From Vibrio palustris (GTDB taxonomy: Bacteria; Pseudomonadota; Gammaproteobacteria; Enterobacterales; Vibrionaceae), in NCBI RefSeq assembly GCF_024346995.1, contig NZ_AP024888.1, forward strand, positions 620,001 to 684,000: DNA of 64,000 nucleotides, in the 5' to 3' direction. Both the position numbers and the translations under genes were made by a program. The notes beneath the pieces were generated by a model, which was given only the letters and a program-made list of their open reading frames with translations, did not search any database and was not told where the DNA came from. Positions 56,247 to 63,993 of the stretch are shown piece by piece; the first letter of the stretch is position 1, and every line of letters starts with the position of its first letter.

Positions 56247-57221
56247 ATGCCTAAATCAAGAAGCCAACAAATCAGCTTAGTCGATACACCCTATTATCAC
56301 TGCGTGTCTCGCTGTGTGCGCCGCGCTTTCTTATGTGGTGATGATGCTGTTACCGGGCAAAACTACGAACACCGGCGCGGCTGGGTTGAGAAACGATTAC
56401 TGTTTTTAACCCAAGTCTTCGCTATCCAAGTGTGTGCCTATGCGGTGATGAGTAATCATACTCATGTGGTGCTTTTTATTGATGAAGAGACGGCCAAAAA
56501 TTGGTCAGCGATGGACATTATCACTCGTTGGCATCAACTGCATAAAGGCACGCTCATCACTCAACAATATGTACAAAATGGCGCGGTGCCCGAGCATTTA
56601 CAGCCTTTATTGGACGCCACCATTGAAACCTATCGCCAACGGTTAATCGACATCAGTTGGTTTATGAGAGAGCTGAACGAATCCATTGCAAGACAAGCCA
56701 ACCAAGAAGATAACTGCACGGGTCGATTTTGGGAAGGGCGATTTAAATCTCAGGCCTTGCTCGATGAAGCCGCACTCATTGCCTGCATTGCGTATGTCGA
56801 CCTAAATCCAATTCGAGTAAAGATAGACCACACTCCGGAAACCTCGCATTATACCAGCATTAAGCAGCGTATCGCCGCCGCATTACATCCGGAGCAACCT
56901 CACAATCTTTTGCCATTTATTGGCAATCCCAGGCAACATCAGCCGAAGGGACTCCCCTTCCAGCTTGCTGATTACATCGAATTGGTTGATTTAACGGGGC
57001 GAATACTTCGTGATGATAAACGCGGTCACATTGATGTTTCACTGACGCCAATCCTGCAAAGGCTCAATATTCCATCCGACAATTGGCTCATCATTACGAG
57101 TGAATTTGAGCAGCACACGCATATAGCGGTGGGCAAAGAAAACAACCTAACACGCTACTATCAACACTGTGATTACCAACGCCGACCGAAAATCACTCAA
57201 ACCCAAAAGCTACTGGCTTAG
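56247..57221 (+). CDS. REP-associated tyrosine transposase (RAYT), second copy
   Basis: 324 residues, with all motifs of the first copy: HUH in SNHTHVVLF, and the tyrosine segment ACIAYVDLNPIRVKID. Seven substitutions separate the two proteins, clustered around residues 65-100 (for example TAKNWSAMDIIT against AAKHWSTMDIVT), so both look functional and recently duplicated. The ATG follows TTAGAGAGCAGCGT. This copy sits in the only complete element, flanked by both REP ends. Confidence 0.92.
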   Translation: MPKSRSQQISLVDTPYYHCVSRCVRRAFLCGDDAVTGQNYEHRRGWVEKRLLFLTQVFAIQVCAYAVMSNHTHVVLFIDEETAKNWSAMDIITRWHQLHKGTLITQQYVQNGAVPEHLQPLLDATIETYRQRLIDISWFMRELNESIARQANQEDNCTGRFWEGRFKSQALLDEAALIACIAYVDLNPIRVKIDHTPETSHYTSIKQRIAAALHPEQPHNLLPFIGNPRQHQPKGLPFQLADYIELVDLTGRILRDDKRGHIDVSLTPILQRLNIPSDNWLIITSEFEQHTHIAVGKENNLTRYYQHCDYQRRPKITQTQKLLA

Positions 57222-57414
57222 TCACGCCATTCATTGCTTGACCAAAACTATAGCGGAACGTCCTCACTCGGCTTGAATAAAGTAAAACTTAAGTAAAATG
57301 GTTAATTCATCACTCAAAACCCAAAATGACTAGAACATTCAAAAATAACATAGTGATGAACGATAGCGTGACATCCAAAATAACGCATATCTTCATAATA
57401 TGGGTGTCTTGTTT

Positions 57415-57450
57415 ACTGTTTTGTGAATCCGTCTTAAACGCTTGTTATAT
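57415..57450 (-). other. attC remnant cut by RAYT 2 right end
   Basis: Minus strand ATAACAAGCGTTTAAGACGG then ATTCACAAAACAG: a VCR-type first arm that breaks off after about 36 nt at the REP end. It is the attC of the SLATT-like cassette. Confidence 0.6.
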
Positions 57451-57453
57451 GAA

Positions 57454-57624
57454 TTATTTTCGCTCCCAATCGACTTTGGGTTCAATTGCATCAGGAAGAG
57501 GATTATCTTTTATTATCTCTCGATTGGGTGTTGGATTTGAAGGTTGCTCGGGACAGGGCTGATCATTTGGTCGTGGAGTATCTTGTGAAGGTTTATCAGG
57601 GTGATTTTGGTACGTTTTATTCAT
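57454..57624 (-). CDS. Small proline-rich protein, second gene of a cassette
   Basis: A 56-residue, Pro/Asn/Asp-rich protein starting MNKTYQNHPDKPSQD, probably disordered. AAGGAC lies six bases before the ATG and overlaps the stop of the SLATT-like gene, 3 bp away, so both are translated from one message. Its stop is followed at once by the attC arm, the usual place for the last gene of a cassette. Function unknown; a partner or inhibitor of the membrane protein is possible. Confidence 0.6.
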   Translation of the reverse strand: MNKTYQNHPDKPSQDTPRPNDQPCPEQPSNPTPNREIIKDNPLPDAIEPKVDWERK

Positions 57625-57627
57625 GGC

Positions 57628-58155
57628 TTAGTCCTTTGGTATGAAAAAATTTTCTGCTGGCAATTCTAACTTAACTTCCTCTGTACATTTTTCTCGAAGT
57701 TTTTCATCGATAGAAATCCCTTGCTCTTTGACACCAACATGTTTTTTACGTTCTAACGCTAATTCAAAAGCTTTCTGGTGAGTCGTAGTATATTTTTGTG
57801 CATTAACGATTTTTCCGATTAACTTTTGCACGTCATAATCTAACACCAAGTACCCAGTAATTAACGAGTCATACCGCTTAATTTTATCGGTGAGTTTTAA
57901 AAATGGCTGTAAAAAAGACAATAACGAAGCAAAGGCAAGTATATAGCCCCAAAATTCACTTCCTGAGTCTGTAGTCCAATAACTAAACCCAGCAATAGCT
58001 GATGTAGGAAGAGAAGCAGCAATTACTATTTGCATTGCTAAGTTCAAGTGTTCTATGCGCTCAAGTTTCTTACTGTAGTACTTTACACTTAGCCTTGCAG
58101 TTCTCTGCAATTTATAGACTTCCCAAACAGGGTGTTCTAAGTTCCTTTCTGACAA
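57628..58155 (-). CDS. SLATT-like two-helix membrane protein (cassette)
   Basis: 175 residues. An amphipathic N-terminal helix (VYKLQRTARLSVKYYSKKLE) is followed by two membrane helices (about 37-60 and 68-85), then a long cytosolic helical region. This resembles the SLATT effectors, 2TM proteins predicted to form pores and found with nucleotide-signalling defence systems. The family call is by layout only. Translation starts at TTG after AGGAGAG. It pairs with the 56-residue gene in one cassette. Confidence 0.6.
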   Translation of the reverse strand: MSERNLEHPVWEVYKLQRTARLSVKYYSKKLERIEHLNLAMQIVIAASLPTSAIAGFSYWTTDSGSEFWGYILAFASLLSFLQPFLKLTDKIKRYDSLITGYLVLDYDVQKLIGKIVNAQKYTTTHQKAFELALERKKHVGVKEQGISIDEKLREKCTEEVKLELPAENFFIPKD

Positions 58156-58175
58156 TGACGTACTCTCCTAATTCA

Positions 58176-58298
58176 TATAACGCCCAGTTAAGGGGTGAAG
58201 CACGCAATGACCAAGCAACCGCATACCACCTTAATCACTAAAACCAACGCATACCAAAAATGCCACGCGTGCTGAATCCATCTTGAACTGTTTGTTAG
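58176..58298 (-). other. attC site (VCR-like)
   Basis: The best VCR-like site in the window, about 122 bp. Minus strand CTAACAAACAGTTCAAGATG, then AGCACGCGTGGCATTTTTGG, and end CCCTTAACTGGGCG|TTATA. Owned by the 155-residue membrane protein cassette. Confidence 0.9.
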
Positions 58299-58762
58299 AA
58301 CTTTTGTTTTAGTTTAGTTTTAGAATGAAACCAGCAAAACAAGCCACCTTCAAACAACCCGATTAAACCAATTTGAATGAACCCAAAACCAACTGACTGA
58401 AAAGATTCTGGTTCAATGGCAAGCACGAACAGTGGAAATACGATTAACAAACCGCTAACAACTCGGAAAATACCAAGAATATTAGTACTTACCTCGAATA
58501 GCGTAGAAATAGTAAAGTTGAGTACTGCTTGCTTTCGACTCTGAGGGTCAATGTAAATTCTGTCATCAATCAAATAAAGCAACCAAAACAAAACCGCAGC
58601 GCCAACTGCATAATAAAGCAGCAGATCGGGAGAAATCAAAGCACTGACCGTTGAATCGAGTAACTCGATACCCCCTAAAAAATACGCCAAAAATACAGGC
58701 ACACCACCAGAAAGAAATACGACAATGATTTCTCTTAATGCAAATAGCTTCTTAGACTTCAT
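58295..58762 (-). CDS. Multi-pass membrane protein (cassette)
   Basis: A 155-residue protein with about four membrane helices (near 10-30, 45-66, 90-118 and 122-145). I do not recognise the family. The stop codon overlaps the first base of its attC, typical of compact cassettes. Membrane proteins of this size in arrays are often exclusion or defence factors, but nothing here shows that. Confidence 0.7.
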   Translation of the reverse strand: MKSKKLFALREIIVVFLSGGVPVFLAYFLGGIELLDSTVSALISPDLLLYYAVGAAVLFWLLYLIDDRIYIDPQSRKQAVLNFTISTLFEVSTNILGIFRVVSGLLIVFPLFVLAIEPESFQSVGFGFIQIGLIGLFEGGLFCWFHSKTKLKQKF

Positions 58763-58831
58763 AAATGAATAAAGTTAGTGTTAATAAAAATTAATAATAT
58801 CATAAAGATACACTGGTGTGAGTGAAAAGTT

Positions 58832-58888
58832 CTAACGCCAAGCTAAGCGGCGCAGCTTTGCTGCGTCCTTGCTTGAGCGCCTTGTTAT
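58832..58888 (-). other. Short attC site
   Basis: About 57 bp, of the short class. Minus strand ATAACAAGGCGCTCAAGCAA to GCTTAGCTTGGCG|TTAGA, with a central GACGCAGCAAAGCTGCGCC hairpin. Unlike the long VCR sites nearby, it probably came from another integron lineage. Confidence 0.88.
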
Positions 58889-59184
58889 GAGTTTTGTCTA
58901 ACAATTAAGGTTACTATTCCTGTAACCACTGCAATACCAAATGCCCAGAGAAACTTTCTGAAGCCTTGATCTTTTAATTTCTGAAGATGCTCTTCACCTG
59001 TAGCTGTGAGTCGTACTCTTGCGGCACTATTAATTTTTCCATCAGGCGAAAACTCGATCAGCCCGTCTGACTTTAACCCCTTATAGAACTCTAACTCTTC
59101 TTGTGTTGAATCAGCGGAAACCGGATTAACTTGGTTTCGAATTGACTTTAGAGCCTTAATTTTATTTTCTACAGTTGGCTTCAT
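58885..59184 (-). CDS. Winged-helix-like domain with C-terminal membrane anchor (cassette)
   Basis: About 99 residues. The N-terminal part (ELEFYKGLKSDGLIEFSPDG, later RVRLTATGEEHLQKL) has the look of a winged-helix recognition and wing segment, followed by one membrane helix (FLWAFGIAVVTGIVTLIV). The ATG at 59184 follows AAAGGGAATCGT; a second ATG seven codons upstream lies at the repeat border. Its stop runs into the short attC. First cassette after attI-like copy D. Confidence 0.68.
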   Translation of the reverse strand: MKPTVENKIKALKSIRNQVNPVSADSTQEELEFYKGLKSDGLIEFSPDGKINSAARVRLTATGEEHLQKLKDQGFRKFLWAFGIAVVTGIVTLIVRQNS

Positions 59185-59203
59185 ACGATTCCCTTTTAGA
59201 CTC

Positions 59204-59420
59204 ATAACATTTTAATAGTGCGCATGCGCGTTTACACATTTTAAAATTCACTCAAAAACTCTTTTAACTTACTGAAAAAATAATGCTTTTTCATTCATAC
59301 CCGCAAAAACCAAACTGGAAAAACGAGCATGCGCATTTTCACATTTATCCACGGCCTGTTATTTCTGCTTCATATATTCTTATTCATTGATACTAAAAGG
59401 ATTTCTGAATTCGTGCGAGT
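59204..59420 (-). repeat. attI-like leader repeat, copy D
   Basis: About 217 bp, nearly identical to copy C; ends AAAATG|TTATG at the cassette boundary. About 65 bp beyond its far end is AAACTGTCTATCCATACAA (59484-59502), a worn relative of the LexA box found at copy A. Confidence 0.65.
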
Positions 59421-59522
59421 ACAAACCATGCACAATTGAGATATCTAAAATGGATAAACGCGCACAAAAGCAGGTTTTTGAAAAATAAACTGTCTATCCA
59501 TACAAAAATAGACGCACTGGCA

Positions 59523-59538
59523 GGACACCTATCATATC
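59523..59538. repeat. Degenerate REP-like motif R12
   Basis: GGACACCTATCATATC; right-most member of the REP family and the likely right edge of the cassette region. Confidence 0.5.
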
Positions 59539-60061
59539 TACCGCGCCAGCAACTGGACTCTAGCGAGATTGAGCCTACTCTGGGGTTGAGAGCTACAAAA
59601 ACCTCATAAACATTGCCGTCAGCCAAAGCTTCCGAGAACATGACTGGGAAAGTTTTTACCCATCACGCGCCGCAAGCGCACTGTTAACCTTGGACACGCC
59701 TTTTGTACTCGTTTCACGCTTCAATCAGTGAAAGTCTATTGGGTGGGAGTTCTATCTCAACCGATGAGGTGCTATTCCCCACGCTACCGCCATACCTTGC
59801 AAGTAACAAAGCACATGAATAACAATCTGTTGCATAAATTTATATCAAAAAGCGCGGGAGATTCCTATCGGAAAAAGAAAGAAAACCACAGAGTGTGAGG
59901 GAATGACGAAGAAAGTGAGAATAAATACAAATCGCAGCGGGAATCATGTTGAGTAGCAGATAATACGAGACGTTCAGACGTTCAGACGTACGAAAGCACG
60001 CTTTAGTGCGTGATATTGTTAGAATTCAAAAATAATAATTTAGGATTGGATGAAGCAAGAT
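59539..60061. other. Intergenic stretch between cassette region and tRNA-Gly
   Basis: About 520 bp with no supported gene. It contains a short tandem CGTTCAGA-CGTTCAGA near 59970 and a small inverted repeat GCACGC / GCGTGA near 59996-60013. Nothing resembles an integrase or attachment site. Confidence 0.4.
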
Positions 60062-60136
<75 letters not shown>

Positions 60137-60358
60137 TTTGGTGCGCATCGAGGCGATGGAGTTAATATGCCACTCTCACCGTAAAAAGAAAACCTTTTTT
60201 TTATGATTTTGTCGCGTTTGTTTAGTAAATAATCAAATGAATATCAAATGGTTATAAATAAACCACTTTTAGTAGTAGCAATGTGTGCAAGCTTATCATG
60301 GCCTAAGCCCAATCAAAGGCAGCGAAACAGCTCGCTACCTTTGTATTGAGGTAAGTCA

Positions 60359-61456
60359 TTAATCCAATTGCGGCGTATTTTCAGCAAAATACTCGTGAGA
60401 GTCAGCATTGTTAATTGCTTGCGCGGGGTTGGATTGAGCCAATTGACGAGCACTATACTGCCCGTATGCCACGTCGTCTGTTCCGCCATTCACAGTAAAG
60501 TGGCTCATTTCATGCACTAATGTACCTGCTTTAGAGTCAGTGCCTGTGGTTGGCGCGTTCCAAAATGCGCCGCATAAATGAATATGGTACGGCTGATTAG
60601 GATAAACATACGCAAAGGCATTCGAGTATTGAGAATCACAGCCACAATCGGCCGTTACCGTGTTATCGATTAACGCACTGGTAATTTTATAAAAGTGTTG
60701 GGTAACGGTAGCAAAGCGGTTACCATCATATGCGCCAAACCATTGAGCGTAACGTCTTGATGTATTGCCATTATCATAGTGATCGAGCAAATAATTATAG
60801 GCATCGTAAGAGATGTTTTGCGCCGCTTGCACAGCACTACTGATGGACGCTCTTTGACTATTGGAGCAACTGCCTACATAGCTAATACCACTTTTAGGTG
60901 CAACGTTTACCGCCACTTTTGATTCAGCGAGTGCCACGAACTTTGGGTCAATCCCTGCAACATAAAAGTTCACATCGTTAGATGATAACGTCTGCGGGCC
61001 TTGTGGCTTAGCACGTTTGGCTGCGGTAGGCTGCTTAATTAATTGCAGTGCAGTCACATCAAATTGTACCTGATAGTTCCCCGCTGCCGTCATATCATAA
61101 TATGCAGATAAATCGACAGTTTGTGTGAGGGTTTGTCCAGCACCTATAGGGATATAGTCGGCGTCTGTCGGGCTTGGGCGTTTTACAATCGGCCCTGTAT
61201 AATCGACTTTTTGTCCATTCACAGACACATCAAATGCATTACTGTTCAATTTGTCGTTTGTCGCTAAAAACCAATCCAAGACTTTGACGTTATGATCACT
61301 CTGGTTAGTAATCGTCACTTTCACCTTCACATCACTGTTTTCACCATACGAGGTTTCGAGTGGTGTGACGTTTACATTAAGCGCCGAATCGGCATACGCC
61401 ATTGACGAACTTAAGGCTAATGCCACTGCGGCCCAAATCGGTGTCCTTTTTTTCAT
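60359..61456 (-). CDS. M35-type secreted metalloendopeptidase
   Basis: Zinc protease of the deuterolysin / peptidyl-Lys metalloendopeptidase group, about 365 residues. A signal peptide (MKKRTPIWAAVALALSSSMAYA), then a beta-rich propeptide-like domain (about 25-165), then the catalytic domain. Aspzincin motifs are complete: HEMSH (about 317-321) and GTDDVAYGQ (about 327-335). An N-terminal cysteine set (GSCSNSQ, DCGCDSQ) suggests disulfides. The ATG at 61456 follows AGGGAACAGAAG. Likely extracellular; monocistronic. Confidence 0.9.
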   Translation of the reverse strand: MKKRTPIWAAVALALSSSMAYADSALNVNVTPLETSYGENSDVKVKVTITNQSDHNVKVLDWFLATNDKLNSNAFDVSVNGQKVDYTGPIVKRPSPTDADYIPIGAGQTLTQTVDLSAYYDMTAAGNYQVQFDVTALQLIKQPTAAKRAKPQGPQTLSSNDVNFYVAGIDPKFVALAESKVAVNVAPKSGISYVGSCSNSQRASISSAVQAAQNISYDAYNYLLDHYDNGNTSRRYAQWFGAYDGNRFATVTQHFYKITSALIDNTVTADCGCDSQYSNAFAYVYPNQPYHIHLCGAFWNAPTTGTDSKAGTLVHEMSHFTVNGGTDDVAYGQYSARQLAQSNPAQAINNADSHEYFAENTPQLD

Positions 61457-61724
61457 CTTCTGTTCCCTTTTGGTCATTGATAAACTTGGCTAAATATCAA
61501 TAATTTCACTATTGATATAGTTTATTGTTTAGCATCATCTTAATTTGTAAAGGTGAAGATAAAAGCGTGTTTTAACTTATCGAGTTTATGGAATAAGACC
61601 GACAAAAATCCTGCAATAAAATGAAAAAAATTAAATAATATCCATAAAAAACAATAACTAATAGAATGTCATCTGGTATACACTTTCATAACGAACTCGG
61701 TTGTTATGGCGGCGCGACCAACAC

Positions 61725-62780
61725 CTAGTTGGTACGATATTGACGTGGGCTTACGCCAAACCAACGACGGAACGCACGTGAAAACGCACTGGTTTCTGAA
61801 TAACCTAGTAATAATCCCATTTCCGTAATAGGAATATGCGCTTGCTGTAAATAATGCGACGCTAAATCTCGACGGACACTTTCCAGTAATTGCCGGTAAG
61901 TGACACTCTCAGCTTTCAAACGACGCTGCAAAGAGAGTCGGTTCATGCCCATGACATCGGCGATTTTATCTAGCTCTGGCTCACCATCCACTAAATGGGT
62001 TTGAATACTGGCTCTCACTTGCTCGGCCATAGATTGGGTTGCTTGCGAGACATTCAAACGCTGTAAGGCTTCCATCATAAGCGATAATAGCATCGGATCC
62101 GCGTTGGGCATTGAACGCGACAAGCAGGTTTTATCAATCACCATAGAGTTAAAGGGTTGGTTAAAATACACAGGCGCATCAAATACTTTACAGTGCTCAT
62201 GCCAGCTTTCAGGGCTAGCATGCTCAAAATGCACCATCCGCGGCGCCCACGCTTTACCTGCTCCTTGGCGGATCAGATTGATCACCATACCCATAGTCAG
62301 TTCGGCATCCTGACGGCGCACTACAATGCCGCCATGGCGTATTTGGTAATCAACGCGGACTGCGTCACCTAAATCGACGAATTGCATAAAGGTGTCGTGT
62401 TGATGCCAACCGAATGCATGCACTAAATTTGTCAGTGCATCTTGTACGGTGGCAGAGCATAAGCCAATATAACCTATCAATCCCAGTTGCTGGGGCATAA
62501 ATTGCTGGCCGTAATATAGACCAAAGTGTTCACATCCAGTTTGTTGCGCCGCTTGTTCCAACACTTGGCAATAATGGGTGAGTTTGAGACTGGAAGTCGG
62601 CTGGGTGAGAATTTCAGGGTTAACACCACTGCGTCCTAATATACGGTCGATGTCTCCGCCCTGCTGCGAGATAAACGTAGAAAGGCCGGTGGCGGCCGCA
62701 GCCAGCACTCCTTGATTTCCCGCAGGTGGTTGAGAAAGTGCCTTCATAACATAGTGACTGTGGGTGCAAGACATATCCAT
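61725..62780 (-). CDS. AraC-family regulator (arabinose-binding-like N-terminal domain)
   Basis: A 351-residue regulator. The N-terminal effector domain (about 25-210) is of the Arabinose_bd/OruR type, and the C-terminal AraC HTH pair (about 255-350) shows ADVMGMNRLSLQRRLKAESV and LLLGYSETSAFSRAFRRWFG. Such proteins sense small molecules and control catabolic genes. It lies between a protease gene and a kinase-fold gene with no obvious target operon. AAGGATCATTACG precedes the ATG. Confidence 0.9.
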   Translation of the reverse strand: MDMSCTHSHYVMKALSQPPAGNQGVLAAAATGLSTFISQQGGDIDRILGRSGVNPEILTQPTSSLKLTHYCQVLEQAAQQTGCEHFGLYYGQQFMPQQLGLIGYIGLCSATVQDALTNLVHAFGWHQHDTFMQFVDLGDAVRVDYQIRHGGIVVRRQDAELTMGMVINLIRQGAGKAWAPRMVHFEHASPESWHEHCKVFDAPVYFNQPFNSMVIDKTCLSRSMPNADPMLLSLMMEALQRLNVSQATQSMAEQVRASIQTHLVDGEPELDKIADVMGMNRLSLQRRLKAESVTYRQLLESVRRDLASHYLQQAHIPITEMGLLLGYSETSAFSRAFRRWFGVSPRQYRTN

Positions 62781-63021
62781 CGTAATGATCCTTCATCGAT
62801 GTAAACTGATAACCGATCAAAGTTAAGCAAAAATCGCTCCATGCTCAAAACGCTGCACTAGCGCTATGCTGGCAACATACTGCACCAATCAACGCCGCTA
62901 CAACTATCGCTCCGCACCATTAATGTGCAGAGCGTACGAGCATTCCCCGATTATATTTCGCGACAGATCACCATACTGGTATTAAGGATCAATCATTTCA
63001 TATTGAGTGATGGATGGCGTT

Positions 63022-63993
63022 TTATACCGCGTGTTTTAGCACTTTCCAACGGTCATCAAGATAATCGCGACACAAACGTACAGTTTCGGCGACCCAGTGA
63101 TCACCTAAGCTTTTCGCCATTTCGGTTTGCTGATGAGACCCCACCCAAGCCAGTAATTGAATACGACGTTGCATAATCATAATTGGTAGCATATTCAGGT
63201 CGCGCTGTGGTAACGGACGCACTTTTTGATATCCTTGTAGCAAGCTGTTAAGCCATTGCCCCATGTGCTCATAATGCTCATAAAAGCTCATGGCCGCCGC
63301 AATATCATGCATAAACCAGCCTTCGCCGCAGTCATCAAAATCAATCACGCGGGTTTCACCTTTATGAAATAATAAGTTGGTTAAGCGCAAATCAGCATGG
63401 ATCAAACCGTATGTTTCTGCTTCTTTTCCATAGTCATGTACGTGGGTTGCGATGTTATCGACAGCGTGTTGCACGGTTTCAATATCTTGCGGTGACAAGC
63501 CCGGCACCTTTTGCCAATGCCCCCAATGACCTTCAGCACTCAACATCGATGCATGATCCCACTCTAAGCGCTTAAACCACTCGGGACGTTGCCACTCAAT
63601 GCTGTGTAAGTGAAGGCGCGCCATAATTTCTCCAAGCGGCTCAAATTGCTCTGGGTCGATATCGGTGGTTGGCATGTCCCCTTCAATCCAACGAAACAAA
63701 ACGGCAAAGCGCAAATCATCATCACTAACGCGAATGTGTTGAACCTTGGTTCCTTGTGCATCGGCAATCGGTGCTGGGGTCACAAACCCTTGCGCTTCTA
63801 ACGCGGCAAGCCATTCCAGTTCACTTTGAATGTTCAGTGCATTGTGATAATCAGGTCGGTGAATACGCAACGCAAACTGCTCGGTCGCCGTCTTCACTTT
63901 GAATGTGGCATTTTCAGAACGACAGATTAACGTTGCCTCGCCTTGATGCTTTGGGAGGTAACGAGTCAATACCTCATTGGCCATCGCGATCAT
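63022..63993 (-). CDS. APH-fold phosphotransferase (aminoglycoside/choline/homoserine kinase type)
   Basis: At least 323 residues of a small-molecule kinase. The catalytic loop GLIHADLRLTNLLF (HxDxxxxN type, about 198-211) and the metal motif RVIDFDDCG (about 217-225) are complete. The N-terminal lobe ALRIHRP supplies the ATP lysine/arginine region. The frame remains open to the window end, so the true start may lie outside. It could be a homoserine, choline or protein Ser/Thr (SrkA-like) kinase; context does not decide. Confidence 0.82.
   Translation of the reverse strand: MIAMANEVLTRYLPKHQGEATLICRSENATFKVKTATEQFALRIHRPDYHNALNIQSELEWLAALEAQGFVTPAPIADAQGTKVQHIRVSDDDLRFAVLFRWIEGDMPTTDIDPEQFEPLGEIMARLHLHSIEWQRPEWFKRLEWDHASMLSAEGHWGHWQKVPGLSPQDIETVQHAVDNIATHVHDYGKEAETYGLIHADLRLTNLLFHKGETRVIDFDDCGEGWFMHDIAAAMSFYEHYEHMGQWLNSLLQGYQKVRPLPQRDLNMLPIMIMQRRIQLLAWVGSHQQTEMAKSLGDHWVAETVRLCRDYLDDRWKVLKHAV

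Larger units (their letters stand above)
56148..57414 (+). mobile_element. RAYT element 2 (complete)
   Basis: About 1.27 kb bounded by inverted REP ends: TTAACAAGACACCCATAATA on the left and CATAATATGGGTGTCTTGTT on the right. Inside are a LexA-box promoter, the transposase gene and about 170 bp of 3' DNA. The left end truncates a membrane-protein gene; the right end truncates an attC. No clear target duplication is seen, as expected for HUH enzymes. Confidence 0.85.

Noticed and set aside
59484..59502. Second LexA box near attI-like copy D
   Set aside because: AAACTGTCTATCCATACAA has one mismatch in the conserved arms, and no gene start follows; kept only as supporting similarity to copy A.
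44497..59538. CRISPR array
   Set aside because: The repeated motifs are unevenly spaced by hundreds of bases and flank genes; there are no regular spacers or cas genes.
62925..63176. 83-codon frame (+) opposite the APH-fold gene
   Set aside because: It overlaps the 3' end of a strongly supported gene on the other strand and has no ribosome site or family features.
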